Source of the DNA: Microstegium vimineum
Lineage: Eukaryota; Streptophyta; Magnoliopsida; Poales; Poaceae
DNA length: 64,000 nt
Reading direction: 5' to 3'
NCBI GenBank assembly: GCA_022036555.1
Contig: CM039120.1
Span: 27,432,227-27,496,226, forward strand
Positions 22,739 through 34,939 of the stretch are shown here, piece after piece. The notes below the pieces were generated by a model. It was not told the origin of the DNA, did no database searches, and saw only the letters and a list, made by a program, of their open reading frames with translations. Numbering within the stretch: position 1 is the first letter of the stretch; every line of letters begins with the position of its first letter. The translations under genes and the position numbers were made by a program.

Positions 22739-24565
22739 ATGACAGCTAACACTCATCGCACCAACCGGGGTGATGGAGAGGCATCCCAGAGAGAGGACTT
22801 GCCACCACCACCACCACTTGCAATGACACCGGAAGCGTTCTTTGGCTAGTTTTTGGGTAGCCAAAGAAGTGTCGAATAGATGCAGCGGCAGATGAACGAA
22901 ACGTTGCGCAACATCGCTGCCAACACAGCTCAGCAGCACAGGCAACAGCAGGGGGCCGCACCTAACCAGTACAGTTCTTATAAGGATTTCATGGACACTC
23001 GCCCTCTTATCTTCAAGGAAGCTTCGGAACCGCTGGAAGCAGATGAGTGGCTGCACTCCGTGACACAGAAGTTTAGGCTTCTGCGTCTAACTGATGAGTT
23101 GAAGGCGGAGTATGCCGCGCACAGGCTGGAAGGACCAGCAAGTATCTGGTGGTCCCAGTACCGTGATAACTTGCCTACCGGTACTGCAGTGACATGGGAG
23201 TTGTTCTCCACAGCTATGCGCCGTCATTACATCCCAGACAGTGTGATGGAGATGATGCTTACAGAGTTCATGCGGTTATCCTAAGGGACCAGAACAGTGA
23301 CAGAGTACCTCAACAGTTTCAACAAGTTGGCTCGCTATGCCAGTGACTTTGTCAACACGGATGCCAAGAAGATCGCTAGCTTCAAGAGAGGCATGAATGC
23401 CGCTCTTCTGTCCAAGATGGGAAACAGTCACCGTATCACCTTCAGTGACTTCATCAGCGACTGCTTGAACCAAGAGACCAATGACAACAGGTTGCTCGCA
23501 GAAACGCGACGTCGCATCCCAGAGGGAGGATCCCACCAGAGTAAGGGTCCCAGTGCTTCAAGGCCAGTGTTTCGTCTACCACAAGTTGGTGCACGTTTCC
23601 GACCACCTCAAGGGAAGATGACCAATGCTCGTGCTCGTCCCGCTTACCAGAGACCCTTCACTGCACCCCTGCAGCAGAATAAGGGTAAAGCCGCAGCACC
23701 TGCAGCTGGAAGTCAGAAGACGCCATCTGTGGTAGGATCGTGCTTCAACTGCGAACAAACAGGTCACCTATCTTGCTTCTGTACGAAGCCCAGAAGGCAG
23801 TTCAGCTATCCCCAGAAGTCTCCCACCGGGAATGTTCATCATACTACCTTGGAGGAAGTACCAGAAGGTGAGCCCGTCACAGCTGGTACGTTTCTTGTTA
23901 ATCAATGTCCTGCAGTTATCTTGTTTGATTCTGGAGCATCGCATTCATTCATTAGTGGGAACTTCGTGTTGCGGAGTCAACAGAAGGTGGTAGAATTGGA
24001 AAAGGAGTATCAGATTAGTGCAGCAGGAGCTGTACTATATACTCGTAAGATGGTAAAGGACGTAGAAATTACCATGGGGACGACATTAATATATGTCAAC
24101 CTCATCGTAATACCTGAGCTAGGTCTAGATGTAATCCTTGGTATGGAATGGATGAAAGCTTGGAAAGTGCATCTAGATATCGCCCAACGAGCAGTATCTA
24201 TCACCAACCCACAGAATGGAGTTCCCTTTGGAATCTTCTTACCTAAGAATCCCAATCAGCTTGGAGTTATGTTTGCTATCACTGCAGAGTTGTTGGATAA
24301 GATTCCTATAGTGTGTGAGTTTCCAGATGTGTTTCCTGATGATCTTCCATGGTTACCTCCAGATCGAGATGTCGAGTTTGCTATAGAGCTAGCTCCAGGA
24401 ACAGCACCTATATCCAGGAGACCATATAGGATGCCACCCAACGAGTTAGCAGAACTCAAGAAACAACTCCAGGAGTTGCTGGAAAAAGGTTTGATCCGAC
24501 CGAGTTGTTCACCTTGGGGATGTCCCGCCATCTTTGTGAAAAAGAAGGATAAAACCTTAAGAATG
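22739..24565 (+). pseudogene. gag: TEK-2 gag and protease
   Basis: A single frame from ATG 22739: proline run, gag core (LEADEWLHSVTQKFRLL, ASIWWSQYRDNLP, TEYLNSFNKLARYASDF), CCHC knuckle (CFNCEQTGHLSCFC), then aspartic protease with catalytic ILFDSGASHSFIS and GLDVILGMEWM, running into the RT linker (PDVFPDDLPWLPPDRDVEF). In-frame stops at 22847-22849 (TAG), 22877-22879 (TAG), 23282-23284 (TAA), and at its end 24566-24568 (TGA, where relatives have cysteine in RMCVDYR). Apart from these four codons there is no frameshift across 4.4 kb, so decay is recent. Confidence 0.93.
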
Positions 24566-24568
24566 TGA

Positions 24569-27139
24569 GTGGACTATCGCCCTCTCAATGCAGTTACCAT
24601 TAAAAACAAATATCCTTTGTCGTGGATTGATTTGTTGTTTGATCAGCTGTCTAAAGCTAAAGTGTTCTCCAAGATAGATCAACGATCTGGTTACCATCAG
24701 ATTAAGATCAGAACGGAAGATGTACCCAATACCGCTTTCTCCACAAGATACGGTCTCTTTGAATATCTAGTGATGTCTTTTGGATTGACAAATGTGCCTG
24801 CGCATTTCATGTACTTGATGAACTCAGTGTTCATGCAAGAGTTGGATAAGTTTGTGGTAGTTTTCATCGATGACATCCTGGTTTATTCAGAGAATGAGAA
24901 AGATCACGCAGAACACCTGCGAGTAGTGCTGAAACGGTTAAGAGAGCATAAGCTTTATGCCAAGTATAGCAAGTGTGAGTTTTGGTTGACAAAAGTACCT
25001 TTTCTGGGTCACATCTTATCAGCTGAGGGTATCTCAGTGGATCCCTCAAAGGTGCAAGAAGTTATGAATTGGAAAGCACCCGTTAACGTGCATGAGGTTC
25101 GCAGCTTTTTAGGATTGGCCGGATACTACCGTCGTTTTATCCCGGACTTTTCTAAGATAGCTAAACCTATGGCAAGGTTAACACAGAAAAACAAGAAGTT
25201 TGAATGGAGCGCAGATTGTGAAACAGCGTTCCGTACCTTGCGGACACTGTTAACAACTGCACCGGTTTTGGCACAACCAAATTTGGAGGAACCTTTTGAT
25301 GTGTTTTGTGATGCATCAACCATTGGATTAGGATGTGTGCTAATGCAGAATGGAAGAGTCATTGCTTATGCCTCACGACAACTCCGACCTCATGAAGAGA
25401 ATTACCCGACCCATGACTTGGAGTTAGCAGCAGTAGTGCATGCTCTGAAGATATGGCGGCATTACTTGATGGGTAATCTGTGCCACATCTTCACGGATCA
25501 TAAAAGTTTGAAGTACTTGTTTACCCAGTCTGAATTGAATATGAGGCAGAGAAGATGGTTGGAGTTAATCAAGGATTATAACTTGGAAGTGCATTATCAT
25601 CCTGGAAAAGCAAATGTTGTAGCAGATGCTCTGAGCCGCAAATCTCATTGCAACTTGTTGCAACCCTCGTTAGAAGATGGTTTTGATCTAATGCACCCTT
25701 CGGTCATAAATAATATTGTTATCCAGTGTACCTTGGATAGTGATATTATTGAAGGACAGAAATCGGATAAAGAGCTTGTGCAAATCAAACAAAGGCTAGA
25801 AACCAGGGTCCTATGGTTCAATCAGCGTTTGGTAGTACCTAAGGATCAAGTCTTGCGAGAAAGGATTCTCAATGAAGAACATAACTCAAAGTTATCGATT
25901 CATCCTGGTAGCAGCAAGATGTATCAAGACCTGAGGACAAGGTTTTGGTGGTCTAAGATGAAGTTGGATATCGCAGAATATGTCGCAAAGTGTGATACGT
26001 GTTGTCGCATCAAGGCAGTGCACATGAAACCTGCCGGGTTGTTACAACCTCTTTCTATACCTGAGTGGAAGTGGGAAGATATCAGTATGGATTTCATCAC
26101 AGGTTTACCTGCTACTCAGAAAGGAAATGACTCAATATGGGTTATCGTTGATCGGTTAACAAAAGTCGCTCACTTCATACCAGTCAAAGTTACACATCGA
26201 CCACATCAGTATGCAGAGCTTTATGTGCAGAATATCTTAAGGTTGCATGGTATTCCTAAGACCATCATATCCGATAGAGGATCACAATTTATCGCTCGTT
26301 TTTGGGAGCAGTTACATAAAGAGTTGGGAACAAAGTTGATTCGAAGTTGCGCTTATCACCCTCAAACAGATGGACAAACGGAACGCGTGAATCAAGTGTT
26401 GGAAGACATGTTGAGAGCATGTGTTGTATCAGTAGAAGGATCATGGGAGAAATGGTTACCTTTGGCGGAGTTTTCTTATAACAACGGTTACCAAGAAAGC
26501 ATTAAGATGGCACCGTTCGATGCTTTGTATGGACGCAAGTGTAGAACCCCTATCAATTGGATTGAAACAGGAGATAAGGGATTCTATGGTACGGACTATG
26601 TAAAAGAGGCAGGAGAAATAGTCCGCACTGTTCAACAACATATCAAGGCAGCTCAATCTCGACAGAAAGGTTATGCAGATCAAAGGAGGAGACCTTTGGA
26701 GTTTCAAGTTGGTGATTATGTGTATCTTAAGGTATCACCAATGAGAGGCGTTCATCGCTTTGGAGTTAAGAAGAAGTTAGCACCCCGATATGTTGGACCT
26801 TATCAGATCATCGCAAGGAAAGGTAAAGTGGCTTATCAAGTACAGTTACCCCCAGAGATGAGTTCTATCTTTCCAGTGTTCTATGTATCACAGTTCAAGA
26901 AATGTCTTCGAGTTCCAGAAGAAGAATCTGTTCCAAGTTCAGACATCATGATCAGCTCAGACTTGGAATACTTTGAGAAACCAGAAAAGATCTTGGATAC
27001 AAAGACAGGAGTCACCAGGAATCGAGAAGTGAAGACGTTCAAAGTTCTTTGGAGTCATCATGGTCCCAATGATGCAACCTGGGAGACCGAGGCCTACCTA
27101 ATCGCAAACTACCCCGCTTTTTATAATAAATGGTACTAA
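24569..27139 (+). pseudogene. pol: TEK-2 pol: RT, RNase H, integrase, chromodomain
   Basis: Uninterrupted 856-codon stretch in frame with gag. RT: DYRPLNAVT, FSKIDQRSGYHQIKI, catalytic FIDDILVYS. RNase H: FDVFCDASTIGLG, TDHKSLKYL, ADALSRKS. Integrase: zinc finger (HPGSSKM, CDTCCRIK), catalytic triad in DFITGLPATQKG, ISDRGSQF and HPQTDGQTERVNQ, and GPYQII in the C-terminal module. It ends with a chromodomain-like segment (FKVLWSHHGPNDATWETE), the part that in chromoviruses can direct integration to methylated histone H3. It lacks only an upstream connection, because a TGA at 24566 separates it from protease. Product if connected: polymerase, RNase H and integrase of the element. Confidence 0.93.
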
Positions 27140-27167
27140 AACTCAAATCTCGGGACGAGATTTTGTT

Positions 27168-27181
27168 AAGGGGGGAAGGGC
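27168..27181 (+). other. TEK-2 polypurine tract
   Basis: AAGGGGGGAAGGG followed by C, directly before the 3' LTR at 27182. Confidence 0.75.
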
Positions 27182-30100
27182 TGTGACACCCTGTGTCAAG
27201 CTTGCATTAGGATCATCATTAGCCACTAAGCACATCATTTCATTGCATTCATGTTTGCATATGCTATCATCTCATGTGTGTGTTTATATGCTTTGAAACT
27301 AGAATTGAATAGGTGTTTTGTGCTTAATCTTGTGTTTAACATGTTTGGTTAAACCTTGCTTTGCTTAGGGTAAAAGTGTGGTTTGTTTATGTTTAGTTTC
27401 CCTGCTTAGTTTATCAAATGAAAGAAAATGGAAAACGAAATCAGAATCGAGACAGGACGAGCACCACCCCTCGACCTCGACCACCGCTCGATGGACGTGA
27501 CGGACCGAGGGTTCGATCGAATGACCTCGGGCCAGAGGCTCGACCGACCCAGAGGCTCGATCAGCTAGTCTATCGACGCCCCCTCGCCAACGACCCCCTC
27601 GACTTTGACCCCTCAAAGTTACGAACCGAGGCTTGAGCGAACGACCCCGCGCAGGAGGCTCGACCGAGTTGGAGGCTCGAACAGCCCTCGACCCTACCCT
27701 CGATATCGACCCCTCTCCCGCGCCCTCGCCCGCACGCACGTGCCGCGCACGCCCGCGCGCACTCAACCGACCGCGGCTGAGCCGTACGTCGGAGTCATCC
27801 GCCGCGTGGCCGACGATGCCTGACCGTGGAAGTGGAACACGCCATCGCCGCCGCTTCGGCACTGCGCCGACATCGCTGTCGCCGATCGCCCTGTCTCACT
27901 CAAATCCGCGTTAACGGCGCTAGAACCAAGTCGGCTCCGCTTTTCTGCAGCTGACGCCCTGCTTCGCCGCCGCAGACCTGCCAGCCGCCCTGCCGCGCGT
28001 CGCGCCGTCGTTTCACAATAATGCCGCCGTAGAGCCGCGTCCAATCAGCGCCCCGCCTTGTCTCTTTCGCAATCAAGCGCGAATCCGAGCTAAAGGCGCG
28101 TCGACCAAGTCTTGATCCGCTCTGCGCCGCCCGCCGCAAGCACACCAGCGCCGCTGCCACCACCGCACCATCGCATCACGTCCCCTCTAGCCGCGCGGGT
28201 CGGCCATAACCATGCCAAGGGGAGCGCCTATACCTCCTCCACCTCCCGCACTCGTCCGCACTCATCCGCACTCGCGCAATCGCTCGCAGTCCTCTGCCAT
28301 CACCAGCCGAGAGCTCCGAGCACCGCAAGCGCCTTCTTCTTAAATCCACCACCACCCGAGCTCCTCTGCTCAATCCCTCTTCTTCTAGTTTTTGCCTTTG
28401 CCCCGCACCCACGCTGCTCGCCTCTGTTTAACCAGTAGTGGACTCCAGTCCCGGAACATCTTCGCCGTTCTTCGACTCCGAGTCGCCACCGCACCGATCG
28501 ACCAAGCGTTCACCGTTTGTCGTCTCGTCTCCGATGCCTCCATCCTTGTGGAAGCTTCGCCGGAGTTAACTGAGGTGAGAACGTCTTTCCCTAGCTTCAG
28601 TTCGACCTGTGCCGTCACAGCACCGTTGGCCATGCGCCATTGCCGCCGCCGCGGAGCTTGCACGTGGACAGCTTTCCACAGAGCCTCTCTGGCTCAGCTA
28701 GCCCTCGAGCCGCACTCACCACATCACCACGATGCTCACGCACCCCAGCACCGAGCCTCGCGTTGCTGGTGATCACTTCGCCATGTCACACCGCCGTGTT
28801 GCACCGCCAACGCACACCGTCGACCCCTCTTCACGGTCGCAACAGTTCAACCAACACCCCAGTGGATGCACGTAGTCATCCCGAGCCTAGCACAACCAAC
28901 CCCACCGCCGGAGACCTCACCACCGGCGAAAACACGTGGATCAGCACCGTTCTCTGTTCCGCTCGACGGTGGATGGACCTTGAGTAATCGAGGGTCATGC
29001 CCGTCAGTTGCCTCGAGCGCCTCGACGTGTCTCGAGCCCGTTCCCGAAATGATTTCCTATTCTATTTTCAGTAATATGTATGCCATGCTTGTTTGTTTAT
29101 ATCTAGAGTTTGGTGAAATCCTTGTTGTTAGATTCTGTAAGTTATAGCCTATTTTATCCTGCTAAGCTAGTAGCTCTAGCCCTTAGTAGCTTTGTGGTAG
29201 TTCTCTGGTCCTATGCTTAGAATCTCTGTAGTGTGTTAAATCTTGTTCAAGCATCATCCTTGCACCATTCAGTTATTTATTTATGCATTGCAATCATTTA
29301 GGATCCGTGGAGGAACGTCAGGAGCCCACAGAGACCGAAGTCCAGGAGGTACAGGAGCTGTACGAGGAGTACCACGAGCTCGACACTAACCTTCCTGAGT
29401 GCCCTGAACACCAGCCCTCCACCTTCTCTCAAGGCAAGCCTCGGAGCATTCTTAAGCCTCCCACTTTTACAATTAATCTACTTGAGTATTTTATACTGTG
29501 ATGCATTAGGTGATAGGAGTTGTTTGAATCCCAAATTGATGCATTACCTTCCTTGATTATTGTTTTACCTACCTTGTTACCCTGTTAATAATAAAGTAAA
29601 AGCAACCGCTTAGCATGCTTAGAATAATTGATTACCTTTCTTTTTATGTTTCGTATTATCCCTTGAGGGTAATACTATCACGGTTGGCTATTTTCGCTAT
29701 TGTGGAAAGAACCTATGGTAGTAATGAAATACGGTCAACTGGAAGACAAGTGCACCAAGTGGTTTATACTTGGGGGCAGTCTGTCCGTTCGATCGTGTAG
29801 GTTTGTATACGATGGTGGCCCTCTTACATCTTTGAATGCGCCCTTTCACATAGGGGTCGTTGTGAGTATCGACCTCGAAGCCGAGTAAACACTGTCCGGG
29901 CCGGTTCTCAGCCTACTGTGAGCACCCTCTAGACTGTAGATACGATCTGCCCCGTGGTGGCCATCTATTTTCTACAATTGGGTGGACTACTCTGAGATCG
30001 CGTCGGTTACCACCTAGACTTTGTTGAGCGGTAACCTAATGCTGGTGTATATCGATTCGAATTGCCGCCCCCCACTGGATATGGGGGATTATGCTGAGCT

Positions 30101-30859
30101 TCACCACGGTACAACTCCATGTGACATCGTAATGGTTCTACTAAAATATTGATGAAGGAACTGGATATATGTTACTATATTGTTTGAGTAGAATCAAGTG
30201 TGTGCTCTAGTATAGATGCAATAACCTAGAGATAATTAGTAAGATAAAAGATGACTGCTCATCGCATCAGTAAAGTAAACTCCTTTAATTTAAGCATTTC
30301 TGCAAAGTAAAGCTTACCCAACTCCAGATACAACCATGCATATCCTTGGAGTCTTTATTTTCAGTTAGACGGGTAAGTCTAGCTGAGTACATTCCCATAC
30401 TCAGGGTTTATCCCGTTTGTTGCATATGGCCAAGTATACTTCGGCTATTGTAAGCACTGTCTCTATCCTTTTGAAGGAGAAGAGGAGTAGGCCTTGGGCA
30501 AGGTCTTCTACAAGCTCATCTTTTGCTATTGTCGGATGTGACATCATGGGCGCCCCTGTCTTTTAAAACTTCAAGTTTAGTTTCAAACAATGTTTTATTC
30601 GGCCATAGGTGTTGTGGCGTAAGTACTACTCTTATTTGGAACAAAGTGTTGTAATAACTTTATTTCGTACTTTAAGTATTTTCGGTTGATTTGTGGCTCG
30701 TTCGAATGTGTATCCTTGAATGTACGCGATCCTGAGTTGATGTTAGAAATCCTTCGAGATTTCCAGACTACCAGGATTATATGGGCTCAAGTATTTTAAG
30801 TGGTAGCTAAGTCAGCTACTTTAGCACTTGATCTCTTGTAATCTGAACAGTCCGTCATA
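27182..30859 (+). repeat. TEK-2 3' LTR (3678 bp)
   Basis: Pairs with 16952-20652. The last bases read CGTCATA instead of CGTCACA, a single change at the terminus. Confidence 0.95.
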
Positions 30860-30864
30860 GGAGT
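30860..30864. repeat. Target-site duplication GGAGT, right copy (TEK-2)
   Basis: Identical to 16947-16951. It lies inside codons 5-7 of the TEK-1 extra ORF. Confidence 0.95.
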
Positions 30865-30880
30865 TCTTCATGCGGGCCAT
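30860..30880 (-). pseudogene. TEK-1 extra ORF, first seven codons (H3-tail-like start)
   Basis: On the minus strand ATG at 30880 opens MARMKNS. The same frame resumes at 16946 with AQKS after removal of TEK-2 and one GGAGT. In H3 numbering A1, R2, K4, A7, K9 and S10 are identical; T3, Q5, T6 and R8 are replaced by M, N, S and Q. The ATG directly follows a T-rich stretch ending TTATAG (minus strand), acceptor-like as in TEK-2. Confidence 0.7.
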
Positions 30881-31044
30881 CTATAAGATTAAATAGATTT
30901 AGATCAGAATAAGGTATTTTATAATAGATCATAGATAGAAGTATAAGCAAAAAAAATTTATAATAAAGTAAGACAGTAAAATAGATATGATCCTAAGAAA
31001 AGCTATCCATTTCTATCTAGGCTGATCGTCCTACAGTCAAGATA
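30881..31044 (-). other. TEK-1 5' leader
   Basis: AT-rich leader between primer site and extra ORF. It contains an A-run near 30950 (T-run on the element strand). No gene. Confidence 0.5.
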
Positions 31045-31056
31045 GCTTTGATACCA
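31045..31056 (-). other. TEK-1 primer binding site (Met type)
   Basis: TGGTATCAAAGC on the minus strand, three bases after the LTR end. It is one base off the initiator-Met primer site. Confidence 0.8.
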
Positions 31057-31059
31057 ATT

Positions 31060-33856
31060 TGTAGCACCCAGTTTTGCAAAGCAAAACTAAGTACATCATA
31101 CGTGTGTGCCCAGGATGTCCAAACACACATATACTCACAAATTGAAGAATACCAAAGTAAAGTACTTTATTACATCGATATTCATTACATTATTACATCA
31201 TATCATAGAGTACAACATAAAGGTGAATTAGCCACAGGGACATTGACTGGGAGACATCAACTAGAAGTCCTGGACATCCTCTGGAAAGACCTCAAAGCCA
31301 TCCTCTGGTACCCATCCGGGATTTTCATTGTATAAAACAAGTGTAAGCATACCACAGCTTAGCAAGAGTAACCGGGGTACTAAAGGCTCAAAAAGGCTTG
31401 ACACTGTTTGACTGCGTTTAGCAATTTTAGTTGGTCAAGTTTTATTAAACAAGTATACTACTTTAGTGAGAAAAACTCATCCCAAGTGATTAAGTCATTA
31501 AGCAATATTAACATCATTCCCAAACATCCATGTAACCCGAGTAACTACTATCAAGAAGGATCTAGGTCGTTTGTATCCGTGAGCACGACTATCATGATAG
31601 GTTTACACTCTGTAGAGGTTGTACATCTTTACCCCCAAGCCGTGATTCCCATATGTCGGGGTTAGCTAGACTCACAGTGCCTCTACCTAGGAAGCGTGGC
31701 AGGGTTTCACTACATAACCTTTTGTTAATATACTCTAACAAGTTAGGGCCGCGAGGCTAATGTCTAGTATGCATGGGTGTTCTCCCTCTTGTGGCTCGTA
31801 TGGTCGCAGCACTACGCATTCCTCCAAAACAGGAAAACCGCCAAACATCACTCGACCCTCCCCTCATGCGCCAAATAAATGGTAACCTCTAACAAGCTAG
31901 TAATATACTAGGTAATTAGTTAAAGTCAGAGCCATATAACACTCGGGGTAGCACGGCCTTCCTGGGTGGCCGCTTCAGGGAAGTTCCTATGGAGAGGTAC
32001 TAAAGCAACAAAACCCGTGGTTTGGCCCCCTTTATCATGTTGCTAAAAAGCCTCATTTTACATTTGTTCCATAAGTCCATTAGTCAAGTTAAGCATTTGT
32101 CATTCTAAGCATAGCACATCTAGCCATAATGCAACTACTTCCCATAGGTAATCAGGGTATAAGGATCAAAGTTCTAGTATATGAAAGCCTATGGTTTGTC
32201 AAATTAAATGGACTCATGCATAAATAAAAGCTGAATTAAGGTTACATAGGTGCAAGGGGCCTTAGTTACACTTGCCTTTCTCCAAAGGTTCCTGCTGGTC
32301 CCGCTGGTAAAAGCTCAGATTCTCAACTCAACTTGCTCACTCCCTTCTAAACATCAATCAAACAGCATACAAAATATTCCTAGTCATCCAATACATGCAA
32401 ACAATTAGAATTTAATTAGAACAGTACACCAAACAGTATAAACAGAGGATGAAAAGGTTTTAAAAATATTCTATACGATTCTAAGATCACATGGGCGCGA
32501 AATTCACTCTAATCGGATTTAAAATGAGTGAGATATGCATGTTTAAAGGTTTCAATGGCATTTCTGTAATTAGACCGAACTATATTTGAATTAAAACAAT
32601 TAATTTCTGTTTTAAAATTGGCTACGGAACACGGGTCCTATTTTTCAAAATATCAAGGGCCAAAACGAGTAAAATAGGACTGGATTTAAAGGAATTAAAA
32701 CAGGAGTGGAGTGCGGGTTGATTCTCGAAAAGTACAGGGACTTGAGTGTAAAAGGGGCAGAGCCGGTTGGTGCTGACCCGGTCTCTGTTGACGCAAGCGT
32801 GACGCAAGCGCCACATGGCGTTGTGCGAGTGGTGCGGGTGTACCGCATAGTGCGGGGACCGGTCGGTGTGTGTGCGGGGCCAGTGGTCCACGTGTGCACG
32901 GTGCACCGGCCACATAACCCCGAAGGGGTATCTAATCCTAGCCGCTGAGATCCGATCAGATGGGTGTAAGGGAAAGGGGAGTTTACCCCTCTCGGGGCAC
33001 GGCGACGCCATGGAACCCGACGGCGCGAGCTCGCCGAAGAACACTGGTGTGGCGTTTCCGACCACCTCTGACTCAACCAAGTGCACAGAAAGGACTCGCG
33101 TGTTCGTGCGAGTTCGGTGGTGTGCTCGGGTGAGATCTTGGTCGGCCAGGACGGTGCGTCCGCGGCGACGCCATGGCCGGTGAGCTCTATGGTGAGCGGA
33201 CAAGGCGATTTAGTGCGTTAGAGGTTGAATCGAGGGCACGGTGAGGTGCGGTGTGCCCGTGCGAAGGTAGTGGGGTGCTCGGTTGAGGCCGGAACCCATG
33301 GGTGTGAAGTGACCGCGGCGGTGCCATCGCCGGTGGCCGTTGTGTACATCGAATCGGGGCCTAAGGTGCCTAATCAACCAAATTAAAGGGATGGGGACGG
33401 AGAGGGAGTCACCGCGAGCGAAGCCAAGGCGGTTGTCGAGGTCCATGCGTGCTCCAATCGGTCCGACGACGAACAGCGGCGGACTGTGACATGAGAGAGG
33501 GCACGGTAAGCACCGATTCGGCAAAACAAGAGGTCATAGAGGCCGATGAGGAGCGTTACAGACGTGTGGTACCACTGCGGAGCTCCTCGAGTGCTCGACG
33601 ACAACGCAGGGGCTCTGGAATTGTGAGAACGACGGTGTGGCAGTGGTGTGCACTGCGCGGACAGAGCGAGAGCAGGGGAGGGAGGGAGCTCCCGCGGCGG
33701 GCTTTATAGATCGAGTGGGACGGTGATCGCGGGGTCGTTTTCGGCAGGTCGTCAGGGCGGTTGTCATGGCGTCCTTGATGCTGGCGTCAAACGCCTTCCA
33801 TCGAAGAAGGCTCAACATAATCCTCTATTTGCAAAAGTTAAAATTAGGGTGTTACA
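31060..33856 (-). repeat. TEK-1 5' LTR (2797 bp, internally deleted)
   Basis: Pairs with 8307-11618 but lacks about 515 bp, joining CCTTCCATCG directly to AAGAAGGCTCAAC near 33803. The frames at 32622-33818 mirror those in the left LTR and are not genes. Confidence 0.92.
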
Positions 33857-33861
33857 TACCC
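33857..33861. repeat. Target-site duplication TACCC, right copy (TEK-1)
   Basis: Identical to 8302-8306. TAT-1 integrase coding resumes immediately on both sides. Confidence 0.95.
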
Positions 33862-34912
33862 GAAAAGGTTCTTCCCAATTTAGTGACCATTTTCCGAATG
33901 CTCTATTGTTTGTACCAATTGGCAATATAACCTTCCGAACCAGATCTCCCTCTGCGAACTATTTCTCTTTGACCTTTTTGTTGTAATATCTGGTAACACG
34001 TAATTTGTTTTTCTCAATATTCTCCAATGCTTTAAGACGAATCAAATGCAAATCATCTAACTCATCCATCATTAGGCTCTTGTAGTCTTCTTTCTTCAAA
34101 TCGTTTTGCAATGTAACTCGTCTTGATCCTGATTGCAATTCCCATGGAAGCACAGCATGATGCCCGTAAACCAACTCATAGGGGGATGCCTGAGTAGACC
34201 CATGACAAGCCATTCAGTAAGCCCACAAAGCCTCATTAAGAACCGAATGCCACTTCTTCGGCCTTTCATCAATCTTCTTCTGAATAATTTTGAACATGAT
34301 CTTATTTGACGCTTCAGCTTGGCCATTGGCTTGTGCATAATAAGGAGAAGGGTTGTACAATTCGATCCCCATCTCCTCAGCAAAATCACAAAACTCGGAT
34401 GAAGTAAATTGAGTCCCCTGATCCGTTGTTATAGTTTGAGGAATCCCGAATCTGTGAATTATATGCTCCTTAACAAAATTGACCATGTTCTCTGATGTAA
34501 CCTTTTTCAAGGGGATACCTTCAACCCACTTTGTAAAATAATCTGTAGCAAGCAGCACAAACTTATGTCCTTTTCTAGAAGGAGGATGAATTTGGATGAT
34601 CAAGTCTATGCCTCATCCTCTGAACGACCAAGGCTTAACAATTGGGGTCAAAGCCGATGCTGGAGCTCTCTGAATATTACCAAATCTCTGATAGTCTTGA
34701 CACCCTTTGTAATATTCAAAACAATCTTCAAGCATGGTGTGCCAAAAATAACCAGTTCTCCTGATCATCCACTTCATCCGGTGAGCCGATTGATGTGCAC
34801 CACATACCCCTTCGTGCACTTTGTACATCAGCTTCTTTGCCTCCTCCTGGCTCAAACATTTGATGAGTACTCCATCTATGGATTTATAGTACAACTGGTC
34901 ATCAAGGAGCAC
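33862..34912 (-). pseudogene. TAT-1 integrase (5' fragment)
   Basis: Minus strand: HxxH/CxxC-like zinc finger region (HEGVCGAHQSAHRM, CQDYQRFG), catalytic core with DYFTKWVEGIPL, TTDQGTQFTS and YYAQANGQAEASNK (the D, D, E triad is visible), then PYELVYGHHAVLPWE and a C-terminal basic part with RYYNKKVKEK. Stops at 34613 and 34214 and at 33959 break it, and TEK-1 cuts it at 33861. The C-terminus lies at 8182-8306. Integrase joins element cDNA to the genome. Confidence 0.9.
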
Positions 34913-34939
34913 AAATTTGAGAGTCTTGTACCTGAGCTT

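Larger units (their letters stand above)
16952..30859 (+). mobile_element. TEK-2: Tekay/Del-like chromovirus (Ty3/gypsy), youngest insertion of the nest
   Basis: LTRs at 16952-20652 and 27182-30859 (TGTGACACCC...CCGTCACA; the right copy ends CATA), a Met-type primer site at 20655 and a polypurine tract at 27168 are all present, with a perfect GGAGT duplication. Sense-strand order: extra ORF with H3-tail-like start, gag, protease, RT, RNase H, integrase, chromodomain. All domains are present in one frame but with four stop codons in gag-pol and one in the extra ORF. It is the best preserved element here and nothing is inserted in it. Confidence 0.93.
8307..33856 (-). mobile_element. TEK-1: Tekay/Del-like chromovirus (Ty3/gypsy)
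   Basis: LTRs at 8307-11618 and 31060-33856, with ends TGTAACACCC...GGGTGCTACA on the minus strand, a Met-type primer site and the TACCC duplication. Internal order on the minus strand is leader, extra ORF with H3-tail-like start, gag, RT, RNase H, integrase and chromodomain-like C-terminus. The protease is missing. It is interrupted by TEK-2 (16952-30859). Long LTRs (about 3 kb), Met primer site and chromodomain fit the Tekay/Del lineage. Many stops and a catalytic change in integrase make it dead. Confidence 0.9.
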
